A stretch of DNA of 64,000 bases from Actinomadura cremea (GCF_014648495.1 NZ_BMRF01000023.1:1-64000), one strand, 5' to 3'. Positions 41,395 through 50,443 are shown, counted from the first letter of the stretch. Notes: generated by a model not told the origin, from the letters alone. A program made the numbers and translations.

Positions 41395-42516
41395 TCAGCC
41401 GACGATCACGAGTCCGTGCTCGGTCACGTTCATCGGCTCGTACCCGTCCTCGGTGCACACGACGATGTCCTCGATGCGGGCGCCGTGCGGGCCCGGGTAG
41501 ATGCCCGGCTCGATCGAGAACGCCATCCCGGGCTCCAGCGGCTCGGTGTTGCCCGCGACGATGTAGGGGTCCTCGTGGGACTCGAGCCCGATGCCGTGCC
41601 CGGTGCGGTGGAAGAAGTGCTCGCCGTGCCCGGCCGCCGCGATGACGTCGCGGCCCGCCGCGTCCACCGCCTCCGGCGTCGCCCCGGGGCGGACGGCCGC
41701 GCACGACGCGCGCTGCGCCTCCTCCAGCACCGTGAAGTAGGCGCGGTACTCGGCGGGCGGCTCCCCCACGCAGTAGTTGCGGGTGGAGTCCGAGCAGTAG
41801 CCGCTCGGCATCGTCCCGCCGATGTCGACCACGACCGGCTCGCCGGGCCGGATCTCCCGGTCCGACAGCTCGGCGTGCGGGTTGGCGCCGTTCGGGCCCG
41901 CCCCCACGATCACGAAGTCGACCTTCTCGTGGCCCTCGGCGATGATGGCGTCCGCGATGTCGCGGCCCACCTCGCGCTCGGTGCGTCCGGGACGCAGGAA
42001 CTCCGGCACCCGGCGGTGGACCCGGTCGATCGCCGCGCCCGCCTCGCGCAGCGCGGCGACCTCGGCGGCGCTCTTGCGCATCCGCAGCTCCCGCAGCACC
42101 GCGCCCGCCGCGACCTGCTCCGCGCCCGGCAGCGCCGCCCGGAACCGCAGCGCCATGACCGCCCACATCCGGTCGGCGACCCCGACCTTCGCGACGTCCC
42201 GGGGCAGCCGGGCCGCGGCGAGCGCGAACGGGTCGTCGGTCTCGTCCCACGCCACGAACTCCACGCCGAGGCCGCCCGCGGGCGACTCCCGCGCCGCGGG
42301 CAGCTCCAGCCTCGGGACCATCATGAACGCGTCGCCCGACGCGGGCACCACCAGGCACGTGAGCCGTTCGAGCGGCAGCGCGTCATAGCCGGTGACGTAG
42401 CGCAGGTCGGGGCCCGGGGTCAGCAGCACCGCCCCCAGCCCGGCCCTCGCCGTCGCCTCCTGCACACTGCCGAGCCGCTCGCGCGGATACAACTCCGTCG
42501 TCACATCCGTCTCCAT
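41395..42516 (-). CDS. M24 family metallopeptidase (Xaa-Pro aminopeptidase/dipeptidase)
   Basis: The 373-residue protein has a creatinase-like N-domain (about 1-135) and a pita-bread M24 domain (about 145-373). All five metal ligands are visible: the two Asp in VVDIGGTMPSGYCSDSTRN, the His in HRTGHGIGLESHE, Glu in FSIEPGIY and Glu in ARIEDIVV. It should remove N-terminal residues or cleave Xaa-Pro dipeptides. I used ATG 42516; a GTG at 42504 with GGAG upstream is an alternative. It is divergent from the SpoIIE phosphatase gene. Confidence 0.9.
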   Translation of the reverse strand: METDVTTELYPRERLGSVQEATARAGLGAVLLTPGPDLRYVTGYDALPLERLTCLVVPASGDAFMMVPRLELPAARESPAGGLGVEFVAWDETDDPFALAAARLPRDVAKVGVADRMWAVMALRFRAALPGAEQVAAGAVLRELRMRKSAAEVAALREAGAAIDRVHRRVPEFLRPGRTEREVGRDIADAIIAEGHEKVDFVIVGAGPNGANPHAELSDREIRPGEPVVVDIGGTMPSGYCSDSTRNYCVGEPPAEYRAYFTVLEEAQRASCAAVRPGATPEAVDAAGRDVIAAAGHGEHFFHRTGHGIGLESHEDPYIVAGNTEPLEPGMAFSIEPGIYPGPHGARIEDIVVCTEDGYEPMNVTEHGLVIVG

Positions 42517-42735
42517 CTCGCGGGTCGCGGCGCCCGCCGCCGCCGGGGAGGCCCGCCTTCCGGCGCGCCCTCCGGCGATGCGTGATCGCCGCTTCCTCCT
42601 CCCCTGTGACCTGGTCCTGTTACATTCTGCATGTGCTCCGACACAGGATGAACCGCCTCGGATACGCCACCAGCATCGCAAGAACCGGCGGACGGCGCCG
42701 CCCCGGGCCGCCCGGCCGGCTCGGCGGCTGACCGG

Positions 42736-43665
42736 GTGCCCGCGAGGGAGGGCGGCCGCGCCCCCGCGCGCGAAGCCGCCGAGCGCCCCGCCGCCCGGAC
42801 GCCCGGACGGGCCGGCGGACGAGCCGACACACGGGCCGACACACGGACGGACGCGCTCGCCGAACGGGCGCGGGCCGCGCGGGCCGACGCGCTCGCCGCC
42901 GGGGAGGCGGCCGCCGCCGACCGGCGGCGCCGGCGGGCCGCCGGGGAGCGCCGCGTCGCCGTCGAGCTGCAGCGCGCCGTGCTGCCGCTGCCGCGCGGCG
43001 TCCGCGACCTGCCCGGCCTGCGCGTCGCCGTCCGCTACCTGCCCGCCCGCAGCGAGAACCGGGTCGGCGGCGACTGGTACGAGGCGGCGGCGCTCGCCCC
43101 GGACGAGGTGCTGCTCGCCGTCGGGGACGTGTCGGGGCACGGCCCGTCGGCCGCCGCCGAGATGGCGCGGCTGCGCGGCGCCCTCGGCGGCCTCGCCCGG
43201 ACCGGCGCCTCCCCCGGCGCGCTGCTCGGCTGGCTCAACGGGACCCTCGGCGGCGCGGACGACGCCGCGGAGCCGCGCACGGCGACCGCCGTCGCGGCCC
43301 GGTACCGTCCCGGTCCGCGCCTGCTCACCTGGGCGCGCGCCGGGCATCCGCCGCCGGTCCTGCTGCGCGGCCGCCGCGCCCGCCCGCTGGACGCGCCCGG
43401 CGGTGTGCTGCTGGGCGTCCCCGGCGCGCCCCGGCCGGACGACGCCGAGATCCGCCTGCGGCGCGACGACCTGCTGCTCCTCTACACCGACGGGCTCATC
43501 GCGCGGCGCGGGCGCGACCCCGCCGACGGGCTCGCGCTGATGTGCCGGGCGGCGGCGCAACGGCACTCCTCGCCGCCCGACGCCGTCGTCGACCACGTCC
43601 TGCGGTCGCTCGGCGCCGCGAATCCCGACGACGACACCTGCGTCCTCGCCGCGCGGGCGACGTGA
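42736..43665 (+). CDS. SpoIIE-type PP2C serine phosphatase
   Basis: This 309-residue soluble phosphatase has an Arg/Ala-rich helical N-terminus (about 1-75, possibly coiled coil) and a PPM/SpoIIE catalytic domain (about 80-308) with NRVGGDWYEAA, AVGDVSGHG, LLLYTDGLI and PDDDTCVLA. It lacks PAS or GAF sensors, so it may be controlled through its helical N-terminus or a partner. The start is GTG 42736, with no strong ribosome site. The likely role is dephosphorylation of an anti-anti-sigma factor; no partner gene adjoins. Confidence 0.85.
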   Translation: MPAREGGRAPAREAAERPAARTPGRAGGRADTRADTRTDALAERARAARADALAAGEAAAADRRRRRAAGERRVAVELQRAVLPLPRGVRDLPGLRVAVRYLPARSENRVGGDWYEAAALAPDEVLLAVGDVSGHGPSAAAEMARLRGALGGLARTGASPGALLGWLNGTLGGADDAAEPRTATAVAARYRPGPRLLTWARAGHPPPVLLRGRRARPLDAPGGVLLGVPGAPRPDDAEIRLRRDDLLLLYTDGLIARRGRDPADGLALMCRAAAQRHSSPPDAVVDHVLRSLGAANPDDDTCVLAARAT

Positions 43666-43705
43666 CGCGACCCGCGCCGTCGTACCCGCGTGGAAGGATG
43701 TGCGC

Positions 43706-44623
43706 ATGAGCGGGCTGATGCTGCTGGACACGCCGTCGCTGTACTTCCGCGCCTTCTTCGGCGTGCCCGAGTCGGTCACCGCGCCGGACGGGACGCCGGT
43801 GAACGCGGTGCGGGGGCTCGTCGACATGATCGCGCGGCTCGTCCAGGACCGCTCCCCCGACCGGCTCGTCTGCTGCATGGACGCCGACTGGCGGCCCGCG
43901 TTCCGGGTGGCGGCGCTGCCGTCCTACAAGGCGCACCGGGTCGCCGAGGACGGCGGCGACCAGACCCCCGACCCGCTCTCCGCGCAGCTTCCCATCATCG
44001 ACGACGTGCTGGACGCCTTCGGGCTCGCCCGCGCCGGCGTCCCCGGGTTCGAGGCCGACGACGTCATCGGCACCCTCGCGGTGCGCGGTGCCGACGACGG
44101 GCCGGTCGACATCGTGACCGGCGACCGCGACCTGTTCCAGCTCATCGACGACCGCGCCCCCGTCTCCGTCCTCTACACCGCGCGGGGCGTCCGGAACCTG
44201 CAGGTCATGGGCGAGAAGGAGGTCGCGGACAAGTACGGGATCCCGGGCCGCGCCTACGGCGACTACGCGACGCTGCGCGGCGACCCCAGCGACGGGCTGC
44301 CGGGCGTGCCGGGGGTCGGCGACAAGACGGCCGCGTCGCTGGTCACCCGCTTCGGCTCGGTCGAGGGCATCCTCGCGGCGCTCGACGGGGACGACACCGG
44401 GTTCCCGGCGGGCGCCCGCAAGCGGATCGAGGCCGCCCGCGACTACCTCGCGTCGGCCGAGACGGTGGTCCGCGTCGTCACCGACATCGACGCGCCGGAA
44501 CTGGCCGCGCTCGACGACCGCCTGCCCGCGGGCGCGCGGAACCCGGAGGCGCTGGTGGAGCTGGCGGACCGCTGGAACCTGTCGAGCCCGGTGAACCGGC
44601 TGCTGAACGCCCTCGCCCGCTGA
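43706..44623 (+). CDS. stand-alone 5'-3' exonuclease (Pol I N-domain type)
   Basis: This 305-residue protein corresponds only to the 5' nuclease domain of DNA polymerase I, like the separate exonucleases of actinobacteria. Conserved acidic metal ligands appear in LLDTPSLYFRAF (Asp near residue 7), CMDADW, FEADDVIG and VTGDRDLFQL, and the H3TH DNA-binding part in GLPGVPGVGDKTA. It can remove RNA primers or flaps. ATG 43706 is chosen because GGAAGG lies eight bases upstream. Three tandem 14-mers follow the gene. Confidence 0.92.
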   Translation: MSGLMLLDTPSLYFRAFFGVPESVTAPDGTPVNAVRGLVDMIARLVQDRSPDRLVCCMDADWRPAFRVAALPSYKAHRVAEDGGDQTPDPLSAQLPIIDDVLDAFGLARAGVPGFEADDVIGTLAVRGADDGPVDIVTGDRDLFQLIDDRAPVSVLYTARGVRNLQVMGEKEVADKYGIPGRAYGDYATLRGDPSDGLPGVPGVGDKTAASLVTRFGSVEGILAALDGDDTGFPAGARKRIEAARDYLASAETVVRVVTDIDAPELAALDDRLPAGARNPEALVELADRWNLSSPVNRLLNALAR

Positions 44624-45047
44624 CGCCCCGCGCCGGACGATCCCCGCCGGACGATCCGCGCCGGACGATCCGCGCCGGGCCGTCCGGCGCCCGCGGCCCC
44701 GCGCCGCAGGCGCCACGGCGGCCCACCCGTACGGGCGCCCCGCGAGACCGCCGGCGAAATCCTGACTACAAGTTTCACCGAAAGTGTCAGAAGACGCAGA
44801 CCGGCCGTGCCCGCGGGTGCAGCATCGGAAACCGTAAGGGGCTTTCCTTGGCACATGCAGGCAGCACGAACATCGCCGCGAGGCCGGCCGTGATCCCCGT
44901 CCGGCCGCGACGGCGGGATGAACGGACCGGTATCCGCGGCTCCGGGCCTCACCGCCCCACTCCCCCCGGTGTCGCGGGTGCCGGTTCCTCCCCTCCCTCG
45001 GACGCGCCCCGCGAGCCCCGGGGGGCGGGCCGGGAAGGGGGACCGCG
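44624..45047. other. 424-bp gap upstream of the Crp/Fnr gene
   Basis: No supported gene is present. The gap starts with a tandem repeat (44631-44672). An AT-richer patch follows (44755-44850), with an imperfect dyad CTGAC...GTCAG at 44762-44790 that could be an operator. A 17-codon open frame from GTG 44784 has no support. The promoter of the regulator gene is likely in 44750-44900. Confidence 0.4.
44631..44672. repeat. 14-bp tandem repeat, three copies
   Basis: CGCCGGACGATCCS occurs three times head to tail just after the exonuclease stop codon; copies 2 and 3 are identical. A degenerate fourth copy follows. Confidence 0.8.
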
Positions 45048-45761
45048 ATGAGCCCGGCGGCGACCCGTGCGCGCGGCGCGGGCGAAGGCTTCTGGGACGA
45101 CCTCGACGGCGCCCAGCGGGCGGCGCTGCGGCGGGCGGGCCGTCCCCGCGCCTACCCCGCCCGCGCCCCGCTGTGCTACCAGGGCGAGGACTCCGACCAC
45201 ATCATCGTGATCGAGTCCGGCTGGGCGAAGGTCGCGTCGGCGACCGCGGACGGCCGCGAGATCGTCCTGGCCGTGCGCGGGCCGAGCGACCTGGTGTGCG
45301 AGAGCGCGGTGCTCGGCAGCCGGCAGCGCTCGGCCACCGTGACCGCGCTCAGCGCGGTGCGGACGCTGATCGTCCCGGCGGCCCGCTTCACCGCCTTCCT
45401 GGACGCCCATCCCGGCATGTGGATGCTGGTCAGCGGGACGTTCGTGCGCCGCCTCGACGACGCGTCGCGGCGGCTGCAGGCGTCGGTGTCGGCGCAGGGC
45501 GCGCGGCGGCTCGCGCTGCTGCTGGCCGACCTCGCCGATCTCTCCGCCCGGCACGTCCCGCCGGCGCCGGACGGCGGGATCGAGATCGCCCCGCCGCTCT
45601 CCCAGGAGGAGCTGGGCAGCTGCATCGACGCCTCGCGCGAGACGGTCGCCCGCGCCCTCGCCGTCCTCCGCGAGGCCGGTCTCGTCCGGACGGCCCGGCG
45701 CCGCATCACCGTCCGTGATCCCGGGGTGCTGCGGACGTTCGCCGAGGACGCGCTGGACTGA
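45048..45761 (+). CDS. Crp/Fnr family transcriptional regulator
   Basis: This 237-residue regulator has a cyclic-nucleotide-binding-like beta roll (about 15-125: GEDSDHIIVIESGWAKV, GRQ-type loop replaced by CESAVLGSRQRSATV), a dimerisation helix and a C-terminal Crp-type winged helix (about 155-225) with LSQEELGSCIDASRETVARAL as the recognition region. It has no Cys cluster of the Fnr kind, so it is not an iron-sulfur oxygen sensor. ATG 45048 follows GGAAGGGGG. It faces the nitrite reductase operon, ending 58 bases from it, but whether it regulates it is unknown. Confidence 0.9.
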   Translation: MSPAATRARGAGEGFWDDLDGAQRAALRRAGRPRAYPARAPLCYQGEDSDHIIVIESGWAKVASATADGREIVLAVRGPSDLVCESAVLGSRQRSATVTALSAVRTLIVPAARFTAFLDAHPGMWMLVSGTFVRRLDDASRRLQASVSAQGARRLALLLADLADLSARHVPPAPDGGIEIAPPLSQEELGSCIDASRETVARALAVLREAGLVRTARRRITVRDPGVLRTFAEDALD

Positions 45762-45785
45762 CGGCCGGTGCGCCGCACCGGCCGT
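45761..45785. terminator. hairpin between the convergent Crp/Fnr gene and nitrite reductase operon
   Basis: ACGGCCGGTGCG (45761-45772) and CGCACCGGCCGT (45774-45785) are exact reverse complements with a very short centre, immediately followed by CGCCTTT. It starts within the TGA of the regulator gene. Confidence 0.75.
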
Positions 45786-45804
45786 CGCCTTTACGTTGTA
45801 GATC
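45786..45804 (+). promoter_or_regulatory. TTTAC-N3-GTAGA motif, copy D (exact 19-nt repeat)
   Basis: CGCCTTTACGTTGTAGATC is identical to 24117-24135, but here it lies between two convergent genes, directly after the terminator stem, where a promoter or operator is unexpected. Confidence 0.35.
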
Positions 45805-45818
45805 GATGATGGCGGCGG

Positions 45819-47333
45819 TCAGGAGGGCGCGGCGGCGGCCGCGGGCTCCCGCCGTACCGGGGTCTCCTGGTCGGCGAGCCAGCCGAGGATGCCCTCGACG
45901 GCGTCGCGGCAGCCGCCGCAGCCGGTGCCGGCGCGGGTCTCGCGGGCCACGTCGTCGGCGGTGCGCGCGCCGTCCTCCCACGCCTGCCGGATGCGGCGCT
46001 TGGTGACGCCGTTGCACTGGCAGACGGTCGCGGCGTCCGGCATCCGCAGCGGCGAGGCGGCCCGCCGCTCGCCGCCGTCCGGCCCGCCGGCGCCGGGGAA
46101 CAGCAGCGTCAGGCGCTCGGCGGGCAGCGGGGCGGCGCGGTCGTAGAGCTGGGTGAGGGTCCCGGCGGCGGCGGTCTCGCCGAGCAGGATCGCGCCGATC
46201 AGCCGGCCGTCCCGGATGATCGCCTTCTTGTAGGTGCCGCGGGAGACGTCGGTGAACCGGACGACCTCGACGCCGTCGTCCTCGTCGCCGAAATGGGTCT
46301 CCCCCATCGACGCCAGCTCGATCCCGGCGGCCTTCAGCCGGGTGATCTGCCGGGCGCCGGTGAAGCGGGCGCCGGGGTCGGTGCCGGCGAGCAGCCCGGC
46401 GAGGATCCCCGCCTGCTCCCAGGCGGGCGCGACCAGCCCGTACACCTCGTCGCGGTGCTCGGAGCACTCGCCGATGGCGCGGACGGACGGGTCGGCGACC
46501 GAGCGCAGCTCGTCGTCCACGATCACGCCGCGGCCGACGGCGAGGCCGGCGCCGCGGGCGAGCGCGGTCTCGGGCCGGACCCCGCAGGCGACGACGACCA
46601 GGTCGGCGTCGATCGTCTCGGCGGCGCCGCCGGCGTCCAGCTCCACGCCGGTGACCCTGCGGTCGTCGCCGGTCCCGGCGGTGCGCACGCCGGTGACGCC
46701 GACGCCGACGCGGGAGCCGACGCCCAGGCCCTCGAGCGTCCGGGCCAGGACCCGGCCCGCCGCCGGGTCGAGCTGCCGTTCCATCAGGTGCCCGGCCAGG
46801 TGCAGGACGGTGACGTCCAGCCCGCGGCCCGCCAGCCCGCGCGCGGCCTCGATGCCGAGCAGCCCGCCGCCGATCACCACGGCGCGGCGCGCCGCGTCGG
46901 CGAGCTCGCTGATGCGGCGGCAGTCGTCCAGGGTGCGGAACGCCAGCGCGCCGCGCGGCAGTCCCTCGGCGAGTCCGGGCATCGGCGGGACGAACGCGGT
47001 GCTGCCGGTGGCCAGGACGAGCGTGCCGTACGGGGTGACGGTCCCGTCGGACGCGTGCACGGTGCGGGCGGCGCGGTCGACGCGGGTCACCTCGACGCCG
47101 AGGCGGGCGTCGACGCCGTGCGCGGCGTACCAGGCGGCGTCGACGAGCGCGATGTGCTCGGGGTCGGTGGCCCCGGCGAGGACGTTGGACAGCAGCACCC
47201 GGTTGTAGGGGCGCTGCGACTCCGCGCCGAACACGGTGATCGGGACGGACGGGTCCCGGTCACGCAGCTCGCCGACGAACCGGGACCCGGCCATGCCGTT
47301 CCCGACGACGACGATGTTCCGCGGGCCGCTCAT
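45819..47333 (-). CDS. NirB-like FAD oxidoreductase with BFD-type [2Fe-2S] domain
   Basis: This 504-residue flavoprotein resembles the N-terminal half of NirB or the NasB-type electron-transfer subunit of assimilatory nitrate reductase. FAD motif GNGMAGSRF is near residue 11, ATGSTAFVPP about 108, NAD motif VIGGGLLGIEAARG about 151-164, and at about 435-490 a BFD-like iron-sulfur domain with CQCNGV and GTGCGGC supplies four Cys. It starts at ATG 47333, overlapping the nirB stop by four bases. It lacks the sirohaem part, so it probably passes electrons from NAD(P)H to the partner reductase. Confidence 0.85.
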   Translation of the reverse strand: MSGPRNIVVVGNGMAGSRFVGELRDRDPSVPITVFGAESQRPYNRVLLSNVLAGATDPEHIALVDAAWYAAHGVDARLGVEVTRVDRAARTVHASDGTVTPYGTLVLATGSTAFVPPMPGLAEGLPRGALAFRTLDDCRRISELADAARRAVVIGGGLLGIEAARGLAGRGLDVTVLHLAGHLMERQLDPAAGRVLARTLEGLGVGSRVGVGVTGVRTAGTGDDRRVTGVELDAGGAAETIDADLVVVACGVRPETALARGAGLAVGRGVIVDDELRSVADPSVRAIGECSEHRDEVYGLVAPAWEQAGILAGLLAGTDPGARFTGARQITRLKAAGIELASMGETHFGDEDDGVEVVRFTDVSRGTYKKAIIRDGRLIGAILLGETAAAGTLTQLYDRAAPLPAERLTLLFPGAGGPDGGERRAASPLRMPDAATVCQCNGVTKRRIRQAWEDGARTADDVARETRAGTGCGGCRDAVEGILGWLADQETPVRREPAAAAAPS

Positions 47334-49849
47334 CGTCCCACCGCCTCCGGGGTGCGCCCGCCGATCTGCAGCAGCGGCTTGATCTGCTCGCGCTCGACCT
47401 CGAACTCGATGCTGGGGTCGGGCGTCTCGGGCGCGTTGACGAACGAGACGAACCGGCGGAGCCGCTCGGGGTCGTCCAGGACGTCGCTCCACTCGTCGGA
47501 GTAGGCGTCGACGTGCCGCCGCATGGCGGCGTCGAGTTCGGCGCAGATGCCGAGGCGGTCCTCCATGACGACCTCCCGCAGGTAGTCCAGGCCGCCTTCC
47601 AGGTCCTCCAGCCAGCTCGCGGTGCGCTGGAGCCGGTCGGCGGTGCGGATGTAGAACATCAGGAACCGGTCGATCGCGGTGATCAGCTCGTCGTCGGACA
47701 GGTCGCTCGCGAGCAGGTCGGCGTGCCGGGGCCGCATGCCGCCGTTCCCGGCGACGTAGAGGTTCCAGCCGTTCTCGGTGGCGATGATCCCGAAGTCCTT
47801 GCTCTGCGCCTCGGCGCACTCGCGGGCGCAACCGGACACGGCCGACTTGAGCTTGTGCGGGGCGCGCAGCCCCCGGTACCGCAGCTCGAGCCGGATGGCC
47901 ATGGCGACCGAGTCCTGCACGCCGTAGCGGCACCAGGTCGAGCCGACGCACGACTTCACCGTCCGCAGCGACTTGCCGTAGGCGTGCCCGGACTCGAACC
48001 CGGCGTCGACGAGCCGCCGCCAGATCTGCGGGAGCTGCTCGACGCGGGCGCCGAACAGGTCGATCCGCTGCCCGCCGGTGATCTTGGTGTAGAGGCCGAA
48101 GTCGCGGGCGACCTCCCCGATCACGATCAGCTTCTCGGGGGTGATCTCGCCGCCGGGGACGCGCGGGACGACCGAGTACGTGCCGTTCTTCTGCAGGTTG
48201 GCGAGGAAGTGGTCGTTGGTGTCCTGCAGGGCCGCCTGCTCGCCCTCGAGGATGTGGCCGTTGCCGAGGCTGGCGAGGATGGACGCGACGGTCGGCTTGC
48301 AGATGTCGCAGCCGCGGCCCCGCCCGTGCTCCTCGACCAGCCGGGTGAAGCTGGTGATGCCGCTCGCGCGGATGATGTCGAACAGCTCGGCGCGGCTGTG
48401 GTCGAAGTGCTCGCAGATCGCCTTGCTGACCTCGACGCCCGCCGCGGTCAGCTCGGCGTCCAGGAGTTTCTTCACCAGCGGGACGCAGCTGCCGCAGCTC
48501 GTCCCGGCGCGCGTGCACGCCTTCACCTCGCCGAGATCGGTCAGCGACCCTTCGGTGACCGCGCAGCGGATCGTCTCGGCGGTGACGTTGTTGCAGGAGC
48601 ACACGACGGTGGCGCCGGGCAGGTCGCCGCCCGCGGCCTCGGTGCCGCCGAACAGGACCTGGTCGGGGCTGCCGGGCAGGGCGCCGCCGACCTGGGCGCG
48701 CAGCATCGCGTAGGACTCGGCGTCGCCGACCAGCACGCCGCCCAGCAGCGTGCGGGCGTCGTCGCTGACGATGATCTTCTTGTAGACGCGGGCGACGGGG
48801 TCGGTGTAGGTCACGCCGAGCGCCCCGCCGTCCCGGTCGGCGAACGGGTCGCCGAAGCTGGCGACGTCCACGCCCATCAGCTTCAGCTTGGTGGACGAGT
48901 CGGCGCCCTCGAACATCGCCTCCGCGTCCTCGGCCAGGCGGCCCGCGACGATCTCGGCCATGGAGAAGCAGGGCGCGACCAGCCCGTACACGGTGCCGCC
49001 GACGGCGGCGCACTCCCCGATCGCGTAGATCGCGGGGTCCTCGGTGCGGCAGGCGGCGTCCACGATGATCCCGCCGCGCTCCCCCACCGGCAGGCCGCAG
49101 CCGCGCGCCAGCTCGTCCCGGGGCCGGATGCCGGCCGAGAACACGACGAGCTCGGCGTCCAGCACGGTGTCGTCGGCCATCCGCACCCGGGCCACGGACC
49201 CGTCCGGGCCGGCCTCGAGGGCGTTCATCGGGGTGCCCGCCCGCACGTCCAGCCCGAGGGCCTCGATGTGGCGGCGCAGCATGGCGCCGCCGCCCTCGTC
49301 GAGCTGGCGCGGCATCAGCCACGGCGCCACCTCGACCACGGCGCTGCGGAGCCCGAGTCCCTGCACCGCTCGGGCCGCCTCGAGGCCGAGCAGGCCGCCG
49401 CCGACGACCGCGCCGGTCGTGCGGCCCCGCGCGTACTCGCGGACGGTGTCGAGGTCGTCGATCGTCCGGTAGACGAACACGCCCGGCAGGTCGGCGCCGG
49501 GCACGGGCGGGACGAACGGCGCGGACCCGGTCGCCAGGACGAGCGCGTCGTAGGAGATCTGGCGTCCCGCGTCGGTGGCGACCGTCCGGGCCGCCCGGTC
49601 GATCCCGGTGACCCGCTCGCCGGTGCGCACGGTGACCTCGTCGCCGTGCGGCGGGTACGCGAGGTCGGCCCCTTCCAGGTACGTGGTCAGCGCCACCCGG
49701 TCGTAGGCGGTCCGGGTCTCCTCACCGATGACGGTCACGTGCCATGCCCCGGCGGTGTCGCGCTCGCGCAGCGTCTCCACCAGGCGGTGCGCGGCCGGGC
49801 CGTGCCCGACCACGACCAGCCGCCGGACGATTTCGTTGTCGGCTCCCAT
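47330..49849 (-). CDS. nirB: assimilatory nitrite reductase [NAD(P)H] large subunit
   Basis: NirB reduces nitrite to ammonium in the cytosol. The 839-residue protein has FAD and NAD Rossmann motifs (GHGPAAHRL near 15; VVGGGLLGLEAAR about 148), a BFD-like [2Fe-2S] region (CSCNNVT and TSCGSCVP, about 425-465), two nitrite/sulfite ferredoxin-like parts, and the sirohaem/[4Fe-4S] cysteines at 634, 640, 674 and 678 (C-x5-C and C-x3-C). Length fits the family. No nirD small subunit follows; the next gene is another flavoprotein. The start is ATG 49849. Confidence 0.93.
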   Translation of the reverse strand: MGADNEIVRRLVVVGHGPAAHRLVETLRERDTAGAWHVTVIGEETRTAYDRVALTTYLEGADLAYPPHGDEVTVRTGERVTGIDRAARTVATDAGRQISYDALVLATGSAPFVPPVPGADLPGVFVYRTIDDLDTVREYARGRTTGAVVGGGLLGLEAARAVQGLGLRSAVVEVAPWLMPRQLDEGGGAMLRRHIEALGLDVRAGTPMNALEAGPDGSVARVRMADDTVLDAELVVFSAGIRPRDELARGCGLPVGERGGIIVDAACRTEDPAIYAIGECAAVGGTVYGLVAPCFSMAEIVAGRLAEDAEAMFEGADSSTKLKLMGVDVASFGDPFADRDGGALGVTYTDPVARVYKKIIVSDDARTLLGGVLVGDAESYAMLRAQVGGALPGSPDQVLFGGTEAAGGDLPGATVVCSCNNVTAETIRCAVTEGSLTDLGEVKACTRAGTSCGSCVPLVKKLLDAELTAAGVEVSKAICEHFDHSRAELFDIIRASGITSFTRLVEEHGRGRGCDICKPTVASILASLGNGHILEGEQAALQDTNDHFLANLQKNGTYSVVPRVPGGEITPEKLIVIGEVARDFGLYTKITGGQRIDLFGARVEQLPQIWRRLVDAGFESGHAYGKSLRTVKSCVGSTWCRYGVQDSVAMAIRLELRYRGLRAPHKLKSAVSGCARECAEAQSKDFGIIATENGWNLYVAGNGGMRPRHADLLASDLSDDELITAIDRFLMFYIRTADRLQRTASWLEDLEGGLDYLREVVMEDRLGICAELDAAMRRHVDAYSDEWSDVLDDPERLRRFVSFVNAPETPDPSIEFEVEREQIKPLLQIGGRTPEAVGR

Positions 49850-50040
49850 GCCGACGATCCTCGGGCGGGCGTATTACCCGGGCAGGTCCCGGATGTCACC
49901 CGCACGTTAACTGCCCCTCACCGCCCGCGGCCCACCGACACCGGCCCGTAACGTCCGCCTCCCGGGCGCCGGTCCTCGTTACTCCGGGAATGGGCGGGTA
50001 ACACAGCCCTGACAGCCGAACGACTCGAAGGGGGAGCCCG

Positions 50041-50412
50041 ATGGGCGAGTCGAACCACCCGATCCAGGGCGAGCACCGCTACGAGCAGGAGGTGACCTCG
50101 GCGGGCGAGCACGAGGAGCGCCCCGGCAAGAGCCTCGTCACCACCGACCACGAGGTCATCCGGCAATGGGCCGACGAACGCGGCGCCGAGCCGTCCACCG
50201 TGCCCGGCAGCGAGTACGAGGGCCGCCCGGGGAGGCTCCGTCTCGACTTCCCCGGCTACGGCGGCGAGAACCTGGAGCACATCTCCTGGGACGACTGGTT
50301 CCGCACGTTCGACGAGCGCCGGCTGAACTTCATCTACCAGGAGCACAAGAAGGACGGGGTGCAGAGCAACTTCTTCCGCCTGGAGAACCCGGCCCGAGGC
50401 GACGACCGCTGA
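50041..50412 (+). CDS. small conserved hypothetical protein (DHE-rich, soluble)
   Basis: This 123-residue acidic protein has no signal peptide or membrane segment. Its core includes TTDHEVIRQWADERGAEPSTVPG and RLRLDFPGYGGENLEHISWDDWFRTFDE, a pattern seen in conserved bacterial proteins sometimes labelled as glucan-branching-enzyme related without evidence. I do not recognise a function. ATG 50041 follows GAAGGGGGAG. It stands alone between nirB (divergent) and the PucR regulator. Confidence 0.75.
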   Translation: MGESNHPIQGEHRYEQEVTSAGEHEERPGKSLVTTDHEVIRQWADERGAEPSTVPGSEYEGRPGRLRLDFPGYGGENLEHISWDDWFRTFDERRLNFIYQEHKKDGVQSNFFRLENPARGDDR

Positions 50413-50443
50413 TCCCCGCCGCCGGGTAGCGCCGGGCGGCGAC

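Noticed and set aside
44631-44672. CRISPR array
   Set aside because: Repeats are 14 bp, directly adjoining without spacers, and there are no cas genes.
44784-44837. Small peptide gene of 17 codons before the Crp/Fnr gene
   Set aside because: No ribosome site, no codon bias and no recognisable leader-peptide feature.
47513-49951. Very long open frame antisense to nirB
   Set aside because: In DNA of this GC content, frames opposite real genes stay open. Its product is low-complexity (Ala/Gly/Arg/Asp/Val) with no motif, while nirB on the other strand has full conserved cysteines.
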